Assembly (NCBI GenBank): GCA_003553895.1
Contig: PWFM01000185.1
Location: 1 to 5,040, forward strand
Source of the DNA: Syntrophomonadaceae bacterium
GTDB taxonomy: Bacteria > Bacillota > Dethiobacteria > DTU022
Length of the DNA stretch: 5,040 bases
Direction of reading: 5' to 3'
Shown: one piece after another, positions 1 through 5,040 of the stretch
How positions within the stretch are numbered: position 1 is the stretch's first letter
How the letters are laid out: each line of letters starts with the position of its first letter
Program-made: the position numbers and the translations under genes
The notes under the pieces: generated by a model
Seen by the model: only the letters and a program-made list of their open reading frames with translations
The model's database searches: none
Told to the model about the DNA's origin: nothing

Positions 1-469
1 GGCGACTCCACGCCTTCCTTGATGTCACTGACTTGTGCAGTTTCAATCCACGCCCCCGCACGGGGGGCGACCGCCGAAGCAGAAACCGTCTTAAAACACT
101 ACGTGGAGTTTCAATCCACGCCCCCGCACGGGGGGCGACATAATCTGGTTCGCCGAAGAAGTCGCTTAAAATGGTTTCAATCCACGCCCCCGCACGGGGG
201 GCGACGCCAGCTGTTTGCAGGGATTATATAGCCTGGTTCGTTTCAATCCACGCCCCCGCACGGGGGGCGACCGGGGAGCAAAGATTATCTGAACATGAAC
301 AGGAGGTTTCAATCCACGCCCCCGCACGGGGGGCGACCTCAGTTGACGTTGACAATTTCCCGACAAGTATTGTTTCAATCCACGCCCCCGCACGGGGGGC
401 GACAATAACCCCACCATCCCAATATCGGGCCTGCCGGGTTTCAATCCACGCCCCCGCACGGGGGGCGAC
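1..469 (-). CRISPR. Type I-C CRISPR array (leader-proximal part)
   Basis: Seven complete identical 32-bp repeats lie at 40-71, 108-139, 174-205, 240-271, 306-337, 372-403 and 438-469. Positions 1-6 are the end of another repeat, so the array continues left of the window. Spacers are at 7-39 (33 bp), 72-107 (36 bp), and 140-173, 206-239, 272-305, 338-371, 404-437 (34 bp each). On the minus strand the repeat starts GTCGCCCCCC and ends GTGGATTGAAAC, the hallmark end of I-C repeats. Repeat bases 3-9 pair with 15-21 (CGCCCCC with GGGGGCG) around a 5-nt loop. Cutting after base 21 would leave the 11-nt handle TGGATTGAAAC, matching established Cas5c/Cas5d processing. Orientation is set by this repeat polarity and by the leader and cas2 lying on the right side. 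Spacer 404-437 should therefore be the most recently acquired. No repeat in view is degenerate, so the old (distal) end is not seen. Confidence 0.98.
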
Positions 470-482
470 TCCGAACCCGGAA
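470..482 (-). other. Small hairpin abutting the first repeat
   Basis: The last leader bases read TTCCGGGTTCGGA on the minus strand, with TCCG and CGGA able to pair over 4 bp around GGTT. The segment touches repeat base 1 of the leader-proximal repeat at 469. Leader bases at this junction are generally read by Cas1-Cas2 during integration, so this is a candidate anchoring sequence; the function is inferred. Confidence 0.4.
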
Positions 483-563
483 CAGCATTATCTAAAGGCT
501 TCAAAGATAGATTTTTGCGAACATGTTTTAAAATCTTTAATTAACATATTTGAACTCACCTAA

Positions 564-574
564 AAGAGCTAAAA
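564..574. repeat. 11-bp direct repeat, leader copy
   Basis: AAGAGCTAAAA on the plus strand is identical to 965-975 in the cas1-cas2 gap, so the two copies bracket cas2. It overlaps a local tandem of CTAAAAG (560-566 and 569-575). A protein-binding or regulatory role is only a possibility; AT-rich sequence makes such matches easier by chance. Confidence 0.5.
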
Positions 575-592
575 GTCCTTTAAATAAAGCAT

Positions 593-632
593 TGCGAGCC
601 TACCGGGTTTTTATGGTAGCTTGGGGTTCGCA
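593..632 (-). promoter_or_regulatory. Imperfect stem-loop at the cas2-leader junction
   Basis: Two bases after the cas2 stop codon the sequence can fold. The outer arms 593-597 and 628-632 (TGCGA/TCGCA) pair over 5 bp. The inner arms 600-604 and 615-619 (CTACC/GGTAG) pair over 5 bp, with a further G598-C620 pair across a bulged C599. The loop is 605-614. The left and right linkers are unequal, so the fold is interrupted. On the minus strand it is followed by ATGCTTTATTT rather than a clean T run, so a rho-independent terminator for the cas operon is possible but not well supported. From memory, similar GCGAACC-CAAGC segments occur next to cas2 in other I-C loci, which would make it a conserved leader element instead. 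Confidence 0.5.
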
Positions 633-634
633 CC

Positions 635-922
635 TTAAATAATCATCGGGCCCTCAGGATCATAAGTTTTCTTTGCGCCCACATGCTGAATTCTATTATT
701 CCAGTTGCTCCCTAAATTATAAAACCTTAGACTGTCTTCATCTTCGTCGATTATTTTTTCTAATTTACTTTTAAGTGTTTGAAACTGGCCTGGATCCAGC
801 ATGCATTCGAAAACGGAATTTTGTACCCGTTGGCCGTGATTTACACATTGTTTAGCAACAAGTCTCAGGCGCTTTCTGCCCTCAGGTGATGTGGTGCTTA
901 CATCGTAGGTTATCAAGACCAT
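635..922 (-). CDS. cas2: CRISPR-associated endoribonuclease-like protein Cas2
   Basis: Cas2 is a small ferredoxin-fold protein. As a dimer it bridges two Cas1 dimers in the spacer-integration complex. The 95-residue product has the I-C Cas2 pattern: a first strand MVLITYDV with the conserved Asp at residue 7, then RKRLRLVAKQC, the QRVQNSVFEC block, the DSLRFYNLG strand and a short DPEGPMII tail. Upstream frame to 961 is open but does not look like Cas2 and was left out. The start is ATG at 922. A TTG at 925 would add one Met and sits 9 nt after the AAGGGGG ribosome binding site, compared with 12 nt for the ATG, so a 96-residue product is about equally likely. The gene is last in the operon, about 63 bp after cas1 and directly before the leader. 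Confidence 0.96.
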   Translation of the reverse strand: MVLITYDVSTTSPEGRKRLRLVAKQCVNHGQRVQNSVFECMLDPGQFQTLKSKLEKIIDEDEDSLRFYNLGSNWNNRIQHVGAKKTYDPEGPMII

Positions 923-985
923 CAACTCAGCATTCCCCCTTATTGTATTATCAAATATCAAAACAAGAGCTAAAAATTGGCTGCA
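923..985 (-). other. cas1-cas2 intergenic gap
   Basis: This AT-rich gap is the largest between cas genes here. It contains the ribosome binding site of cas2 (AAGGGGG on the minus strand at 941-935) and a copy of the 11-bp word TTTTAGCTCTT (plus-strand 965-975), which recurs in the leader. A -10-like TACAAT is present on the minus strand shortly before the ribosome binding site, but no matching -35 is seen. No gene is present. Confidence 0.6.
965..975. repeat. 11-bp direct repeat, cas1-cas2 gap copy
   Basis: This is the second exact copy of AAGAGCTAAAA, in the same orientation as the leader copy at 564-574. It lies between the cas1 stop codon and the cas2 ribosome binding site. Confidence 0.5.
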
Positions 986-2017
986 CTATTTCCAGATGAA
1001 TGGTGGATAGACTTCAATATCGCCTCTTAAATGTCTCGCCAGTAAAAGCGCCTGGGCATAAGGCAGTAAACCTAATGGAATTTTTTCTTCCAAAAAGGGA
1101 TGAACAATTTCTTCAGTTTTACGCTTTTGCCAGGCAGTAAGCACTTCTTTTCTGGAATCCTCTTTTAGTATAACTCCACCTGACTCTTTTTTTATAAAAT
1201 CTTTTCCAGTTAATTGGCGTAGGTTGATCATGCTGATAACCAATCTATCTGCAAGATATGCTCGAAATTCTTCCATCAAATCCAGCGCCAGGCTTAAGCG
1301 TCCAGGCCTGTCGCGATGCAGGTAACCGACATAAGGATCCAGGCCTACTGTAACCAGAGCAGCCTTGGTTTCATGGAGCAGCAATGTGTACAAAAATGAC
1401 AACAACGCATTAACGTTATCTCTTGGTGGACGTCTGTTTCGTTCCCGCATATAAAAGCATTCTTTTTGGTTAAGCAGCAGTGTATCAAAAACAGAAAAAT
1501 AAGCTCGAGCGCTTTCCCCTTCGATGCCGCGTAATTCATTTAAGTTTGTAATTTGTTCCACTTTTTGTATATTTCTCACCAGCGTTTTGCTGGTTGTTTC
1601 TACAGAGACAATGTTTTTTGTTTGTTTGTGGTCGCGTATAAAGCGCCGTAAAACAGTTCTGCACCCGGCCAGTTTGCCTATGACAAATGATTTTGCAATT
1701 TTAGCTGATGCCTGGTCATCGTCGGCCAGGCGGTACTGCTTTCTCCTCAGTAAAACATTCCCTTTTGGAGCGCTAATGACATTGGCCATATGTTTACCAT
1801 AAGGGCTTAATAATGATACATTAACTCCTTTTTCAATACATAAACTCAGTAAAGCCGGGCTTGCCCCGCTGTAGCCGAAGGTCACAATCCCTTCAAGATA
1901 GTGAACAGGCGTTCTAAAAACATCTTTTCCTTCGAGCTTGACTACAACATTTTCGCCGTCCCTGTTGAGATATGCTTCAGGGTTGGTTATGTACAGGACA
2001 TTAAGCATTTTCCGCAT
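986..2017 (-). CDS. cas1: CRISPR-associated endonuclease/integrase Cas1 (type I-C)
   Basis: Cas1 is the metal-dependent integrase that joins new spacers to the leader-proximal repeat. The 343-residue length is normal for the I-C branch. Residues 1-90 form the N-terminal beta domain (LNVLYITNPEAYL, then HYLEGIVTFGYSGASPALL). The helical C-terminal domain carries the active site. E166 lies in RGIEGESAR, H234 in GYLHRDRPGR, and D246 and E249 in LALDLMEEFR. The spacing of D246 and E249 after H234 resembles the acidic pair of E. coli Cas1. A TGA in frame at 2026-2024 blocks longer starts. The ATG at 2017 gives the family-like N-terminus MRKMLN, although the AAAGGA site lies 13 nt away; ATG at 2008 is an alternative. 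The gene starts 28 bp after cas4 and works with Cas4 and Cas2. All catalytic residues are intact, so adaptation should be functional. Confidence 0.98.
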   Translation of the reverse strand: MRKMLNVLYITNPEAYLNRDGENVVVKLEGKDVFRTPVHYLEGIVTFGYSGASPALLSLCIEKGVNVSLLSPYGKHMANVISAPKGNVLLRRKQYRLADDDQASAKIAKSFVIGKLAGCRTVLRRFIRDHKQTKNIVSVETTSKTLVRNIQKVEQITNLNELRGIEGESARAYFSVFDTLLLNQKECFYMRERNRRPPRDNVNALLSFLYTLLLHETKAALVTVGLDPYVGYLHRDRPGRLSLALDLMEEFRAYLADRLVISMINLRQLTGKDFIKKESGGVILKEDSRKEVLTAWQKRKTEEIVHPFLEEKIPLGLLPYAQALLLARHLRGDIEVYPPFIWK

Positions 2018-2045
2018 GCCGGGTCAACCATCCTTTACCTATTCA

Positions 2046-2699
2046 TTACGATGTAATTTCTTTTAAAAAATCTGCCATATATTTTTTGGCGTTTTTCTTT
2101 TTTTTAGTAAGCTTTGGCAAACAAATATCTTTCAACGAACAGTTATTACACTTGCTACTTTTTGAGGCGGCCGGTGTTAGGCCGTGATAGAAATGATGAT
2201 GCATATTTTTTGCCAGCTCTTCAACCCGATCTCTCAAAGTTGTGTCAAATTCAACCTGGTGCCTGTGCTTGATTTGATCATAATAGATACAGCCATATTT
2301 TAAATGAATTTCTTTCATTTCCTCTAGGCAAATCGCCTGGGCGCATAGTTGCACTGTATCCCTGTCGTCTGGCTTAGGTTTTCCCTTCTTATATTCCACC
2401 AGGGTGTAGCCGCCTTGGAAATCACCTTTCTGATGATGAATTTCTAACAGGTCGGCTACACCGAATAACCCCAGTTTTTTGGAAGCAAGCGGGATAGAGC
2501 GTTCAGTTTTCAAATCGCCACGGTTTTCATCCAAGAAAGGGTCGTCGACTCTTTTATGGATCAACCTTCCCTTGGCGGTGCTAAGGTTTTCTGCCCACTG
2601 TTCTTCAATATAAATCAGAGCCCACTGTCTAGGACAATAAGCGAAATGCTGAATACCGGAAAGCGGGAGCATGTTTTCTTCATTAAATAATTTATCCAT
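2046..2699 (-). CDS. cas4: CRISPR-associated exonuclease Cas4 (type I-C)
   Basis: Cas4 is a RecB-family nuclease with an iron-sulfur cluster. With Cas1 and Cas2 it trims prespacers and checks the PAM so that spacers enter in the correct orientation. The 217-residue product shows the whole expected motif set: C22 in QHFAYCPRQWAL, H48 in GRLIHKR, D83 in FGVADLLEI, E102 and K104 in LVEYKKGK, Q117 in QLCAQA, and the C-terminal cysteines C184, C187 and C193. C22 with the last three cysteines should hold the cluster. The tail (about 197-206) is very rich in lysine. The start is ATG at 2699, one base after the cas7 stop codon. A TTG at 2714 in the same frame lacks a ribosome binding site and was not used. 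The weak own binding site and 1-bp gap suggest translational coupling to cas7. Confidence 0.97.
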   Translation of the reverse strand: MDKLFNEENMLPLSGIQHFAYCPRQWALIYIEEQWAENLSTAKGRLIHKRVDDPFLDENRGDLKTERSIPLASKKLGLFGVADLLEIHHQKGDFQGGYTLVEYKKGKPKPDDRDTVQLCAQAICLEEMKEIHLKYGCIYYDQIKHRHQVEFDTTLRDRVEELAKNMHHHFYHGLTPAASKSSKCNNCSLKDICLPKLTKKKKNAKKYMADFLKEITS

Positions 2700-2700
2700 G

Positions 2701-3621
2701 TTACATCTTTTCAACCAGGGTTACATTATCTGGTATTTTTGTTTTTTCGATTGAAACATCATAATCGGTGAAATCCCTTGCCGGCCTGTTTTCATTTTTG
2801 CGTTTTATTTTCACAGAATCAAAAAGATCCTGTACCGGAGCGTCACCCATTTTTGAGTTATGCTCAAATATTATGATCTTCCTGGTTCCCATTAGTCCCC
2901 TGGCTGCTGAGCGATCATGATCAAACATTTTTTCCAGTGTTTCCCACATCACACCCAAATCATTTTCGCTGAAACCGGTTTGTGAAGCAAAGGGAGCCGA
3001 AACAAAGCCGTGTGCCCGGTAAAGGCCGTAAGGTACGGTAAATTTACGGCCCATAGTCCGGTTATCGCCGCCTTGTTTTTGGGAGTCGGTTTCCGTGGTA
3101 ACTGCCATGCGGGTAATGCTATGCTCCAGCGAAACAATTGGGTCTATAGATCTAGCAAATGTTAGCTGCACTGGACCGCGGACCTGGCCGGCATTGGGAC
3201 CGGTAGATAAAACTGCACCAAAAGTTCTGATATCAAAGAAATTCTGGCACATGAATGCTCTGGCTCGATTTATTTCCTTACCCTGACCTGTGCCGGGCTT
3301 ATTTCTTTTACTGCCGTCTGCCGGATCGGCCGGTTCTTTTTGCAAATCAATACCCAAACTGATATAAGCCTGCTCAATGGGGTTGTTTAGAATAGATTTT
3401 TCTTTAATAAAAATGCTGTACGGGGGCTGATCATTGTACTTTAAACCGATATAATTTCTGACTTTGCGTTTTAAGCAGACATCAGTAATGAGGCCGTGAC
3501 CGGTTTCTGCGTCGATCCGGGGTAAGTTGCCCGCATCGGGGTCTCCATTAGGGTTTCCATCTTTTACATCAAAAAGAAGCACAAAATCATATCTTTTTTC
3601 CACAGCTGAATTGTGATTCAT
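2701..3621 (-). CDS. cas7: Cascade backbone protein Cas7 (Csd2, type I-C)
   Basis: Cas7c/Csd2 forms the helical backbone that coats the spacer part of the crRNA in the I-C surveillance complex. The 306-residue product has the standard family blocks: an RRM-like first strand RYDFVLLFDVKDGNPNGDPD at residues 10-29, ITDVCLKRKVRNYI at about 46-59, then FFDIRTFGAVLSTGPNAGQV followed by RGPVQLTFARSIDPI and ITRMAVTTE in the middle. Length is normal for the family. ATG at 3621 was chosen because AGAAAGGA ends 8 nt before it. The ATG at 3630 overlaps that site and would have no usable spacing. The gene follows cas8c by 29 bp and precedes cas4 by 1 bp, the usual I-C order. No broken motif is seen. Confidence 0.98.
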   Translation of the reverse strand: MNHNSAVEKRYDFVLLFDVKDGNPNGDPDAGNLPRIDAETGHGLITDVCLKRKVRNYIGLKYNDQPPYSIFIKEKSILNNPIEQAYISLGIDLQKEPADPADGSKRNKPGTGQGKEINRARAFMCQNFFDIRTFGAVLSTGPNAGQVRGPVQLTFARSIDPIVSLEHSITRMAVTTETDSQKQGGDNRTMGRKFTVPYGLYRAHGFVSAPFASQTGFSENDLGVMWETLEKMFDHDRSAARGLMGTRKIIIFEHNSKMGDAPVQDLFDSVKIKRKNENRPARDFTDYDVSIEKTKIPDNVTLVEKM

Positions 3622-3629
3622 ATTAAACA

Positions 3630-3637
3630 TCCTTTCT
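3630..3637 (-). promoter_or_regulatory. Ribosome binding site that sets the cas7 start
   Basis: AGAAAGGA on the minus strand lies 8 nt before ATG 3621. It runs into the in-frame ATG at 3630-3628, which therefore cannot be served by it. This decides the cas7 start in favour of 3621. Confidence 0.75.
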
Positions 3638-3650
3638 AAGTTTGCTTAAA

Positions 3651-4034
3651 TTATAAAGCTTCAATTTCCTGAGATTCTTCTACACCGATATCTGCCTTGT
3701 TGAAAAATGACTGCCTTTGGTGGTAGTAACCAATAGCGAAGCGGCCCTGTTCGTGGATGTCAAGGTGGGCAGGAAAATCGTTTAAATGACCCATAATTTC
3801 TCCGATCAGGCGCTCTAGGTTTACTACCCGGCCCCGGCTTTCCATTTTGGCCAGATGATGGTTTTTAAGCCGTAACAGGTTGGTAAATACAGTGACCGGT
3901 GTAGCGCAGGCTGCACCGTAATACCTTTCCCGGATGGTGGTATTGAGGCCCGGGTTTGCTTCTTCCTGCACTTTTTCAAGCACAGCAAACAACCTTCCTA
4001 ACTGGTAGCCTGTTGATGGTTGGGAATGGTCCAA
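3651..4034 (-). CDS. cas11c: Probable small subunit Cas11c, internal translation of cas8c
   Basis: In I-C systems the Cascade small subunit Cas11 is known to be translated separately from an internal site in the 3' part of cas8c. Here a consensus AAGGAGGT is seen on the minus strand at 4052-4045, followed after 10 nt by TTG at 4034-4032 in the cas8c frame. The product would be 127 residues, starting (M)DHSQPSTGYQLGRLF and sharing the cas8c stop codon. Size and position, just before the conserved LGRLFAVLEKVQ helix, fit a Cas11c. Such a subunit is helical and lines the Cascade belly, stabilising the unwound target. The binding site and frame are seen; use of TTG as a start is inferred. The spacing is slightly long, and no ATG or GTG lies between the site and the TTG. 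Confidence 0.65.
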   Translation of the reverse strand: MDHSQPSTGYQLGRLFAVLEKVQEEANPGLNTTIRERYYGAACATPVTVFTNLLRLKNHHLAKMESRGRVVNLERLIGEIMGHLNDFPAHLDIHEQGRFAIGYYHQRQSFFNKADIGVEESQEIEAL

Positions 4035-5040
4035 TTCGAAAGAAACCTCCTTATGATTTTTATGGGGGTAAAAACGGTAATAACGGTTAAGATATGCTTT
4101 AAGCAATGCGGCACGGACCGGTTTAACCCGGGCTTTTGTATCGCTGCGTATTCGCCTGAGGACCGATTGCAGCAAGGTGGCCGGGTAAGGGGTCCCGGCA
4201 AGTATTGATCGCATAAATTCGCCGGTCAGGTTGGGCAAAATATTTTCGCTTTTATCCTGAACGGCGACATTAACCAGAATGCGCCAAACAGAGTAGAATT
4301 CCGGCTCTCCGGGTGGTTTGGTAATTGAAAAATCATCAAAGTACTGTTTAATTTTGGCTGCATATTCACCAATGGGTCCGGTATGCCAGAAGCGGATGGA
4401 GATTCGGGCTGCATTCGGGGCAAGGCCCAGGATATAAAAGTTTGTACTACTTTGTTGTTCAGTAAAAGAACCGCTGTTGATAGATTCATACAGTTCCTTT
4501 ATTTTTTCTGCCCCGGCTGAGGGGTTATCTTTGGGAGGCTCTTTGAAATAGGCCGAAAAGTTGGATTCAAAAGCAGATTGCTCTTTCGACCAGAAAACCA
4601 TGGCTGTGTCGCCGATATTCAACCTTTGATATTTAGATTTAAGTAAAGTATTTAAGGCGGTGACATATGCAAACTCAGTTGAAGTTATAACCGGGGCGTT
4701 GTAACCCTGTTCTTTGCCGTATGAATCATAGCCGCTTTTTTTTTGGATACCTATTAAACTTTTAGTATCTTTGTTAATCGGGGTCCTGCTGTGCGTTCTT
4801 GCAATAATGCCCCTTTTACCGGTAACCAGGCAAATCCCGCTACGGGTCGGTTCATTTTTGCTTCCACCTATTTCTTTGGGGGCGGTAGACTGGATTTCAT
4901 TTTTCACAAACTCCTGGATTTTCTCTCTGCAGGGAACCGGTAGATCTGACGGCAGCCTGAAAGCCATATTGCATTGAGGAGCCTTGAGGCAGTCTTCAAT
5001 TTGGGGTGAATTAATTGCTTTTTCGATTTCTCCCTTCTCA
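3651..5040 (-). CDS. cas8c: Cascade large subunit Cas8c (Csd1), N-terminus outside window
   Basis: Cas8c/Csd1 is the large subunit of the I-C complex; it reads the PAM and supports Cas3 recruitment. The reading frame is open to the right edge, so the ATG at 4967 (MAFRLPSD) is internal and not the start. The window shows 462 residues of a protein usually near 600, so roughly 130 N-terminal residues are missing. Visible family blocks, counted from the edge: CLVTGKRGIIAR at about 70-81, DSYGKEQGYNAPV at about 105-117, EFAYVTALNTLL just after, IGDTAMVFW at about 142-150, and near the C-terminus YQLGRLFAVLEKVQEEANPG with YYGAACATPVTVF. The C-terminal 127 residues may also be made as separate Cas11c. 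The gene heads the visible operon; cas5c and cas3 are expected further right. Confidence 0.96.
   Translation of the reverse strand, partial: EKGEIEKAINSPQIEDCLKAPQCNMAFRLPSDLPVPCREKIQEFVKNEIQSTAPKEIGGSKNEPTRSGICLVTGKRGIIARTHSRTPINKDTKSLIGIQKKSGYDSYGKEQGYNAPVITSTEFAYVTALNTLLKSKYQRLNIGDTAMVFWSKEQSAFESNFSAYFKEPPKDNPSAGAEKIKELYESINSGSFTEQQSSTNFYILGLAPNAARISIRFWHTGPIGEYAAKIKQYFDDFSITKPPGEPEFYSVWRILVNVAVQDKSENILPNLTGEFMRSILAGTPYPATLLQSVLRRIRSDTKARVKPVRAALLKAYLNRYYRFYPHKNHKEVSFELDHSQPSTGYQLGRLFAVLEKVQEEANPGLNTTIRERYYGAACATPVTVFTNLLRLKNHHLAKMESRGRVVNLERLIGEIMGHLNDFPAHLDIHEQGRFAIGYYHQRQSFFNKADIGVEESQEIEAL
4034..4052 (-). promoter_or_regulatory. Internal ribosome binding site for Cas11c
   Basis: AAGGAGGT at 4052-4045 on the minus strand is a full match to the anti-Shine-Dalgarno consensus inside the cas8c coding sequence. 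It encodes the Lys-Glu-Val of KEVSFELD and is stronger than the sites in front of cas7, cas4, cas1 or cas2. It is followed after 10 nt by an in-frame TTG. Confidence 0.7.

Larger units (their letters stand above)
470..634 (-). promoter_or_regulatory. CRISPR leader
   Basis: This gap between the cas2 stop codon and the first repeat holds no gene and is the expected place of the I-C leader, which carries the array promoter and the signals for spacer insertion. The middle part (about 505-592) is AT-rich. It contains three 8-bp palindromes: AACATGTT at 520-527, TTTTAAAA at 526-533 and TTAATTAA at 537-544. It also has a tandem CTAAAAG (560-566 and 569-575 on the plus strand). The cas2-proximal edge forms a stem-loop and the repeat-proximal edge a small hairpin, listed separately. 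A -10-like GATAAT is seen on the minus strand at 492-487, but no convincing -35 lies 16-18 bp upstream, so the promoter position is left open. The role is inferred from position and composition. Confidence 0.85.

Noticed and set aside
487..492. GATAAT -10-like hexamer in the leader as the array promoter
   Set aside because: No acceptable -35 hexamer lies 16-18 bp upstream, and AT-rich leaders give such hexamers often.
498..529. A possible degenerate extra repeat beginning GCTTCAA, 28 bp right of the last complete repeat
   Set aside because: Only about the first seven bases resemble the repeat; the GC-rich hairpin is absent. It is also on the leader side, where degenerate repeats are not expected.
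19..563. Three overlapping open frames across the array, coding for repeated SIHAPARGA or SPPVRGRGLK peptides
   Set aside because: They are translations of the CRISPR repeat and its spacers. SIHAPARGA-type proteins are a well-known false gene call over I-C arrays.
1524..1802. Plus-strand open frames within cas1, cas7 and cas8c, such as 1524-1802, 3095-3286 and 4020-4208
   Set aside because: They lie wholly antisense to clearly conserved genes, have no recognisable domains and are expected shadow frames.
2097..2105. A AAA AAG slippery heptamer in the correct phase within an A8 run near the end of cas4
   Set aside because: The run encodes a lysine-rich tail. A -1 shift would only swap the last 20 or so residues for a sequence of similar length, with no domain gained and no evident stimulatory structure.
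3651..4967. Treating the ATG at 4967 as the cas8c start
   Set aside because: The frame stays open to the window edge with protein-like sequence, the ATG lacks a clear binding site, and 438 residues is far too short for Cas8c.

Overview
This window is the adaptation-side half of a type I-C (Cascade/Cas8c) CRISPR-Cas locus. Everything is read on the minus strand, from right to left. Only the well-known family hallmarks were used to assign it: the GTGGATTGAAAC repeat end, the GNPNGDPD block of Cas7c, the SIHAPARGA shadow peptide on the opposite strand, and the Cas1, Cas2 and Cas4 active-site motifs. The organism cannot be named from this sequence. Moderate GC content, strong AAGGAGG-type ribosome binding sites and the flavour of the proteins suggest a Clostridia-like Firmicute, with low confidence.

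Layout in transcription order: the C-terminal part of cas8c/csd1 (5040 to 3651, N-terminus beyond the window edge), cas7/csd2 (3621 to 2701), cas4 (2699 to 2046), cas1 (2017 to 986), cas2 (922 to 635), a leader of about 165 bp (634 to 470), then the CRISPR array (469 to 1, continuing past the left edge). The usual I-C partners cas3 and cas5c normally lie upstream of cas8c and would be beyond position 5040. Gene gaps are 29, 1, 28 and about 63 bp, as expected for one operon.

How the parts work together: Cas8c, Cas7 and the unseen Cas5c build the crRNA-guided surveillance complex, which recruits Cas3. Cas4, Cas1 and Cas2 select, trim and insert new spacers at the leader end of the array. The array has seven complete, identical 32-bp repeats plus the end of an eighth. 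Each repeat holds a 7-bp hairpin, and a cut at its 3' base would give an 11-nt handle, as known for Cas5c/Cas5d processing.

The locus is a recognised type, not a new system. The points most worth a second look are a consensus internal ribosome binding site inside cas8c, which would produce the separate small subunit Cas11c from a TTG start, an imperfect stem-loop just after cas2 at the start of the leader, and an 11-bp sequence repeated exactly on both sides of cas2.
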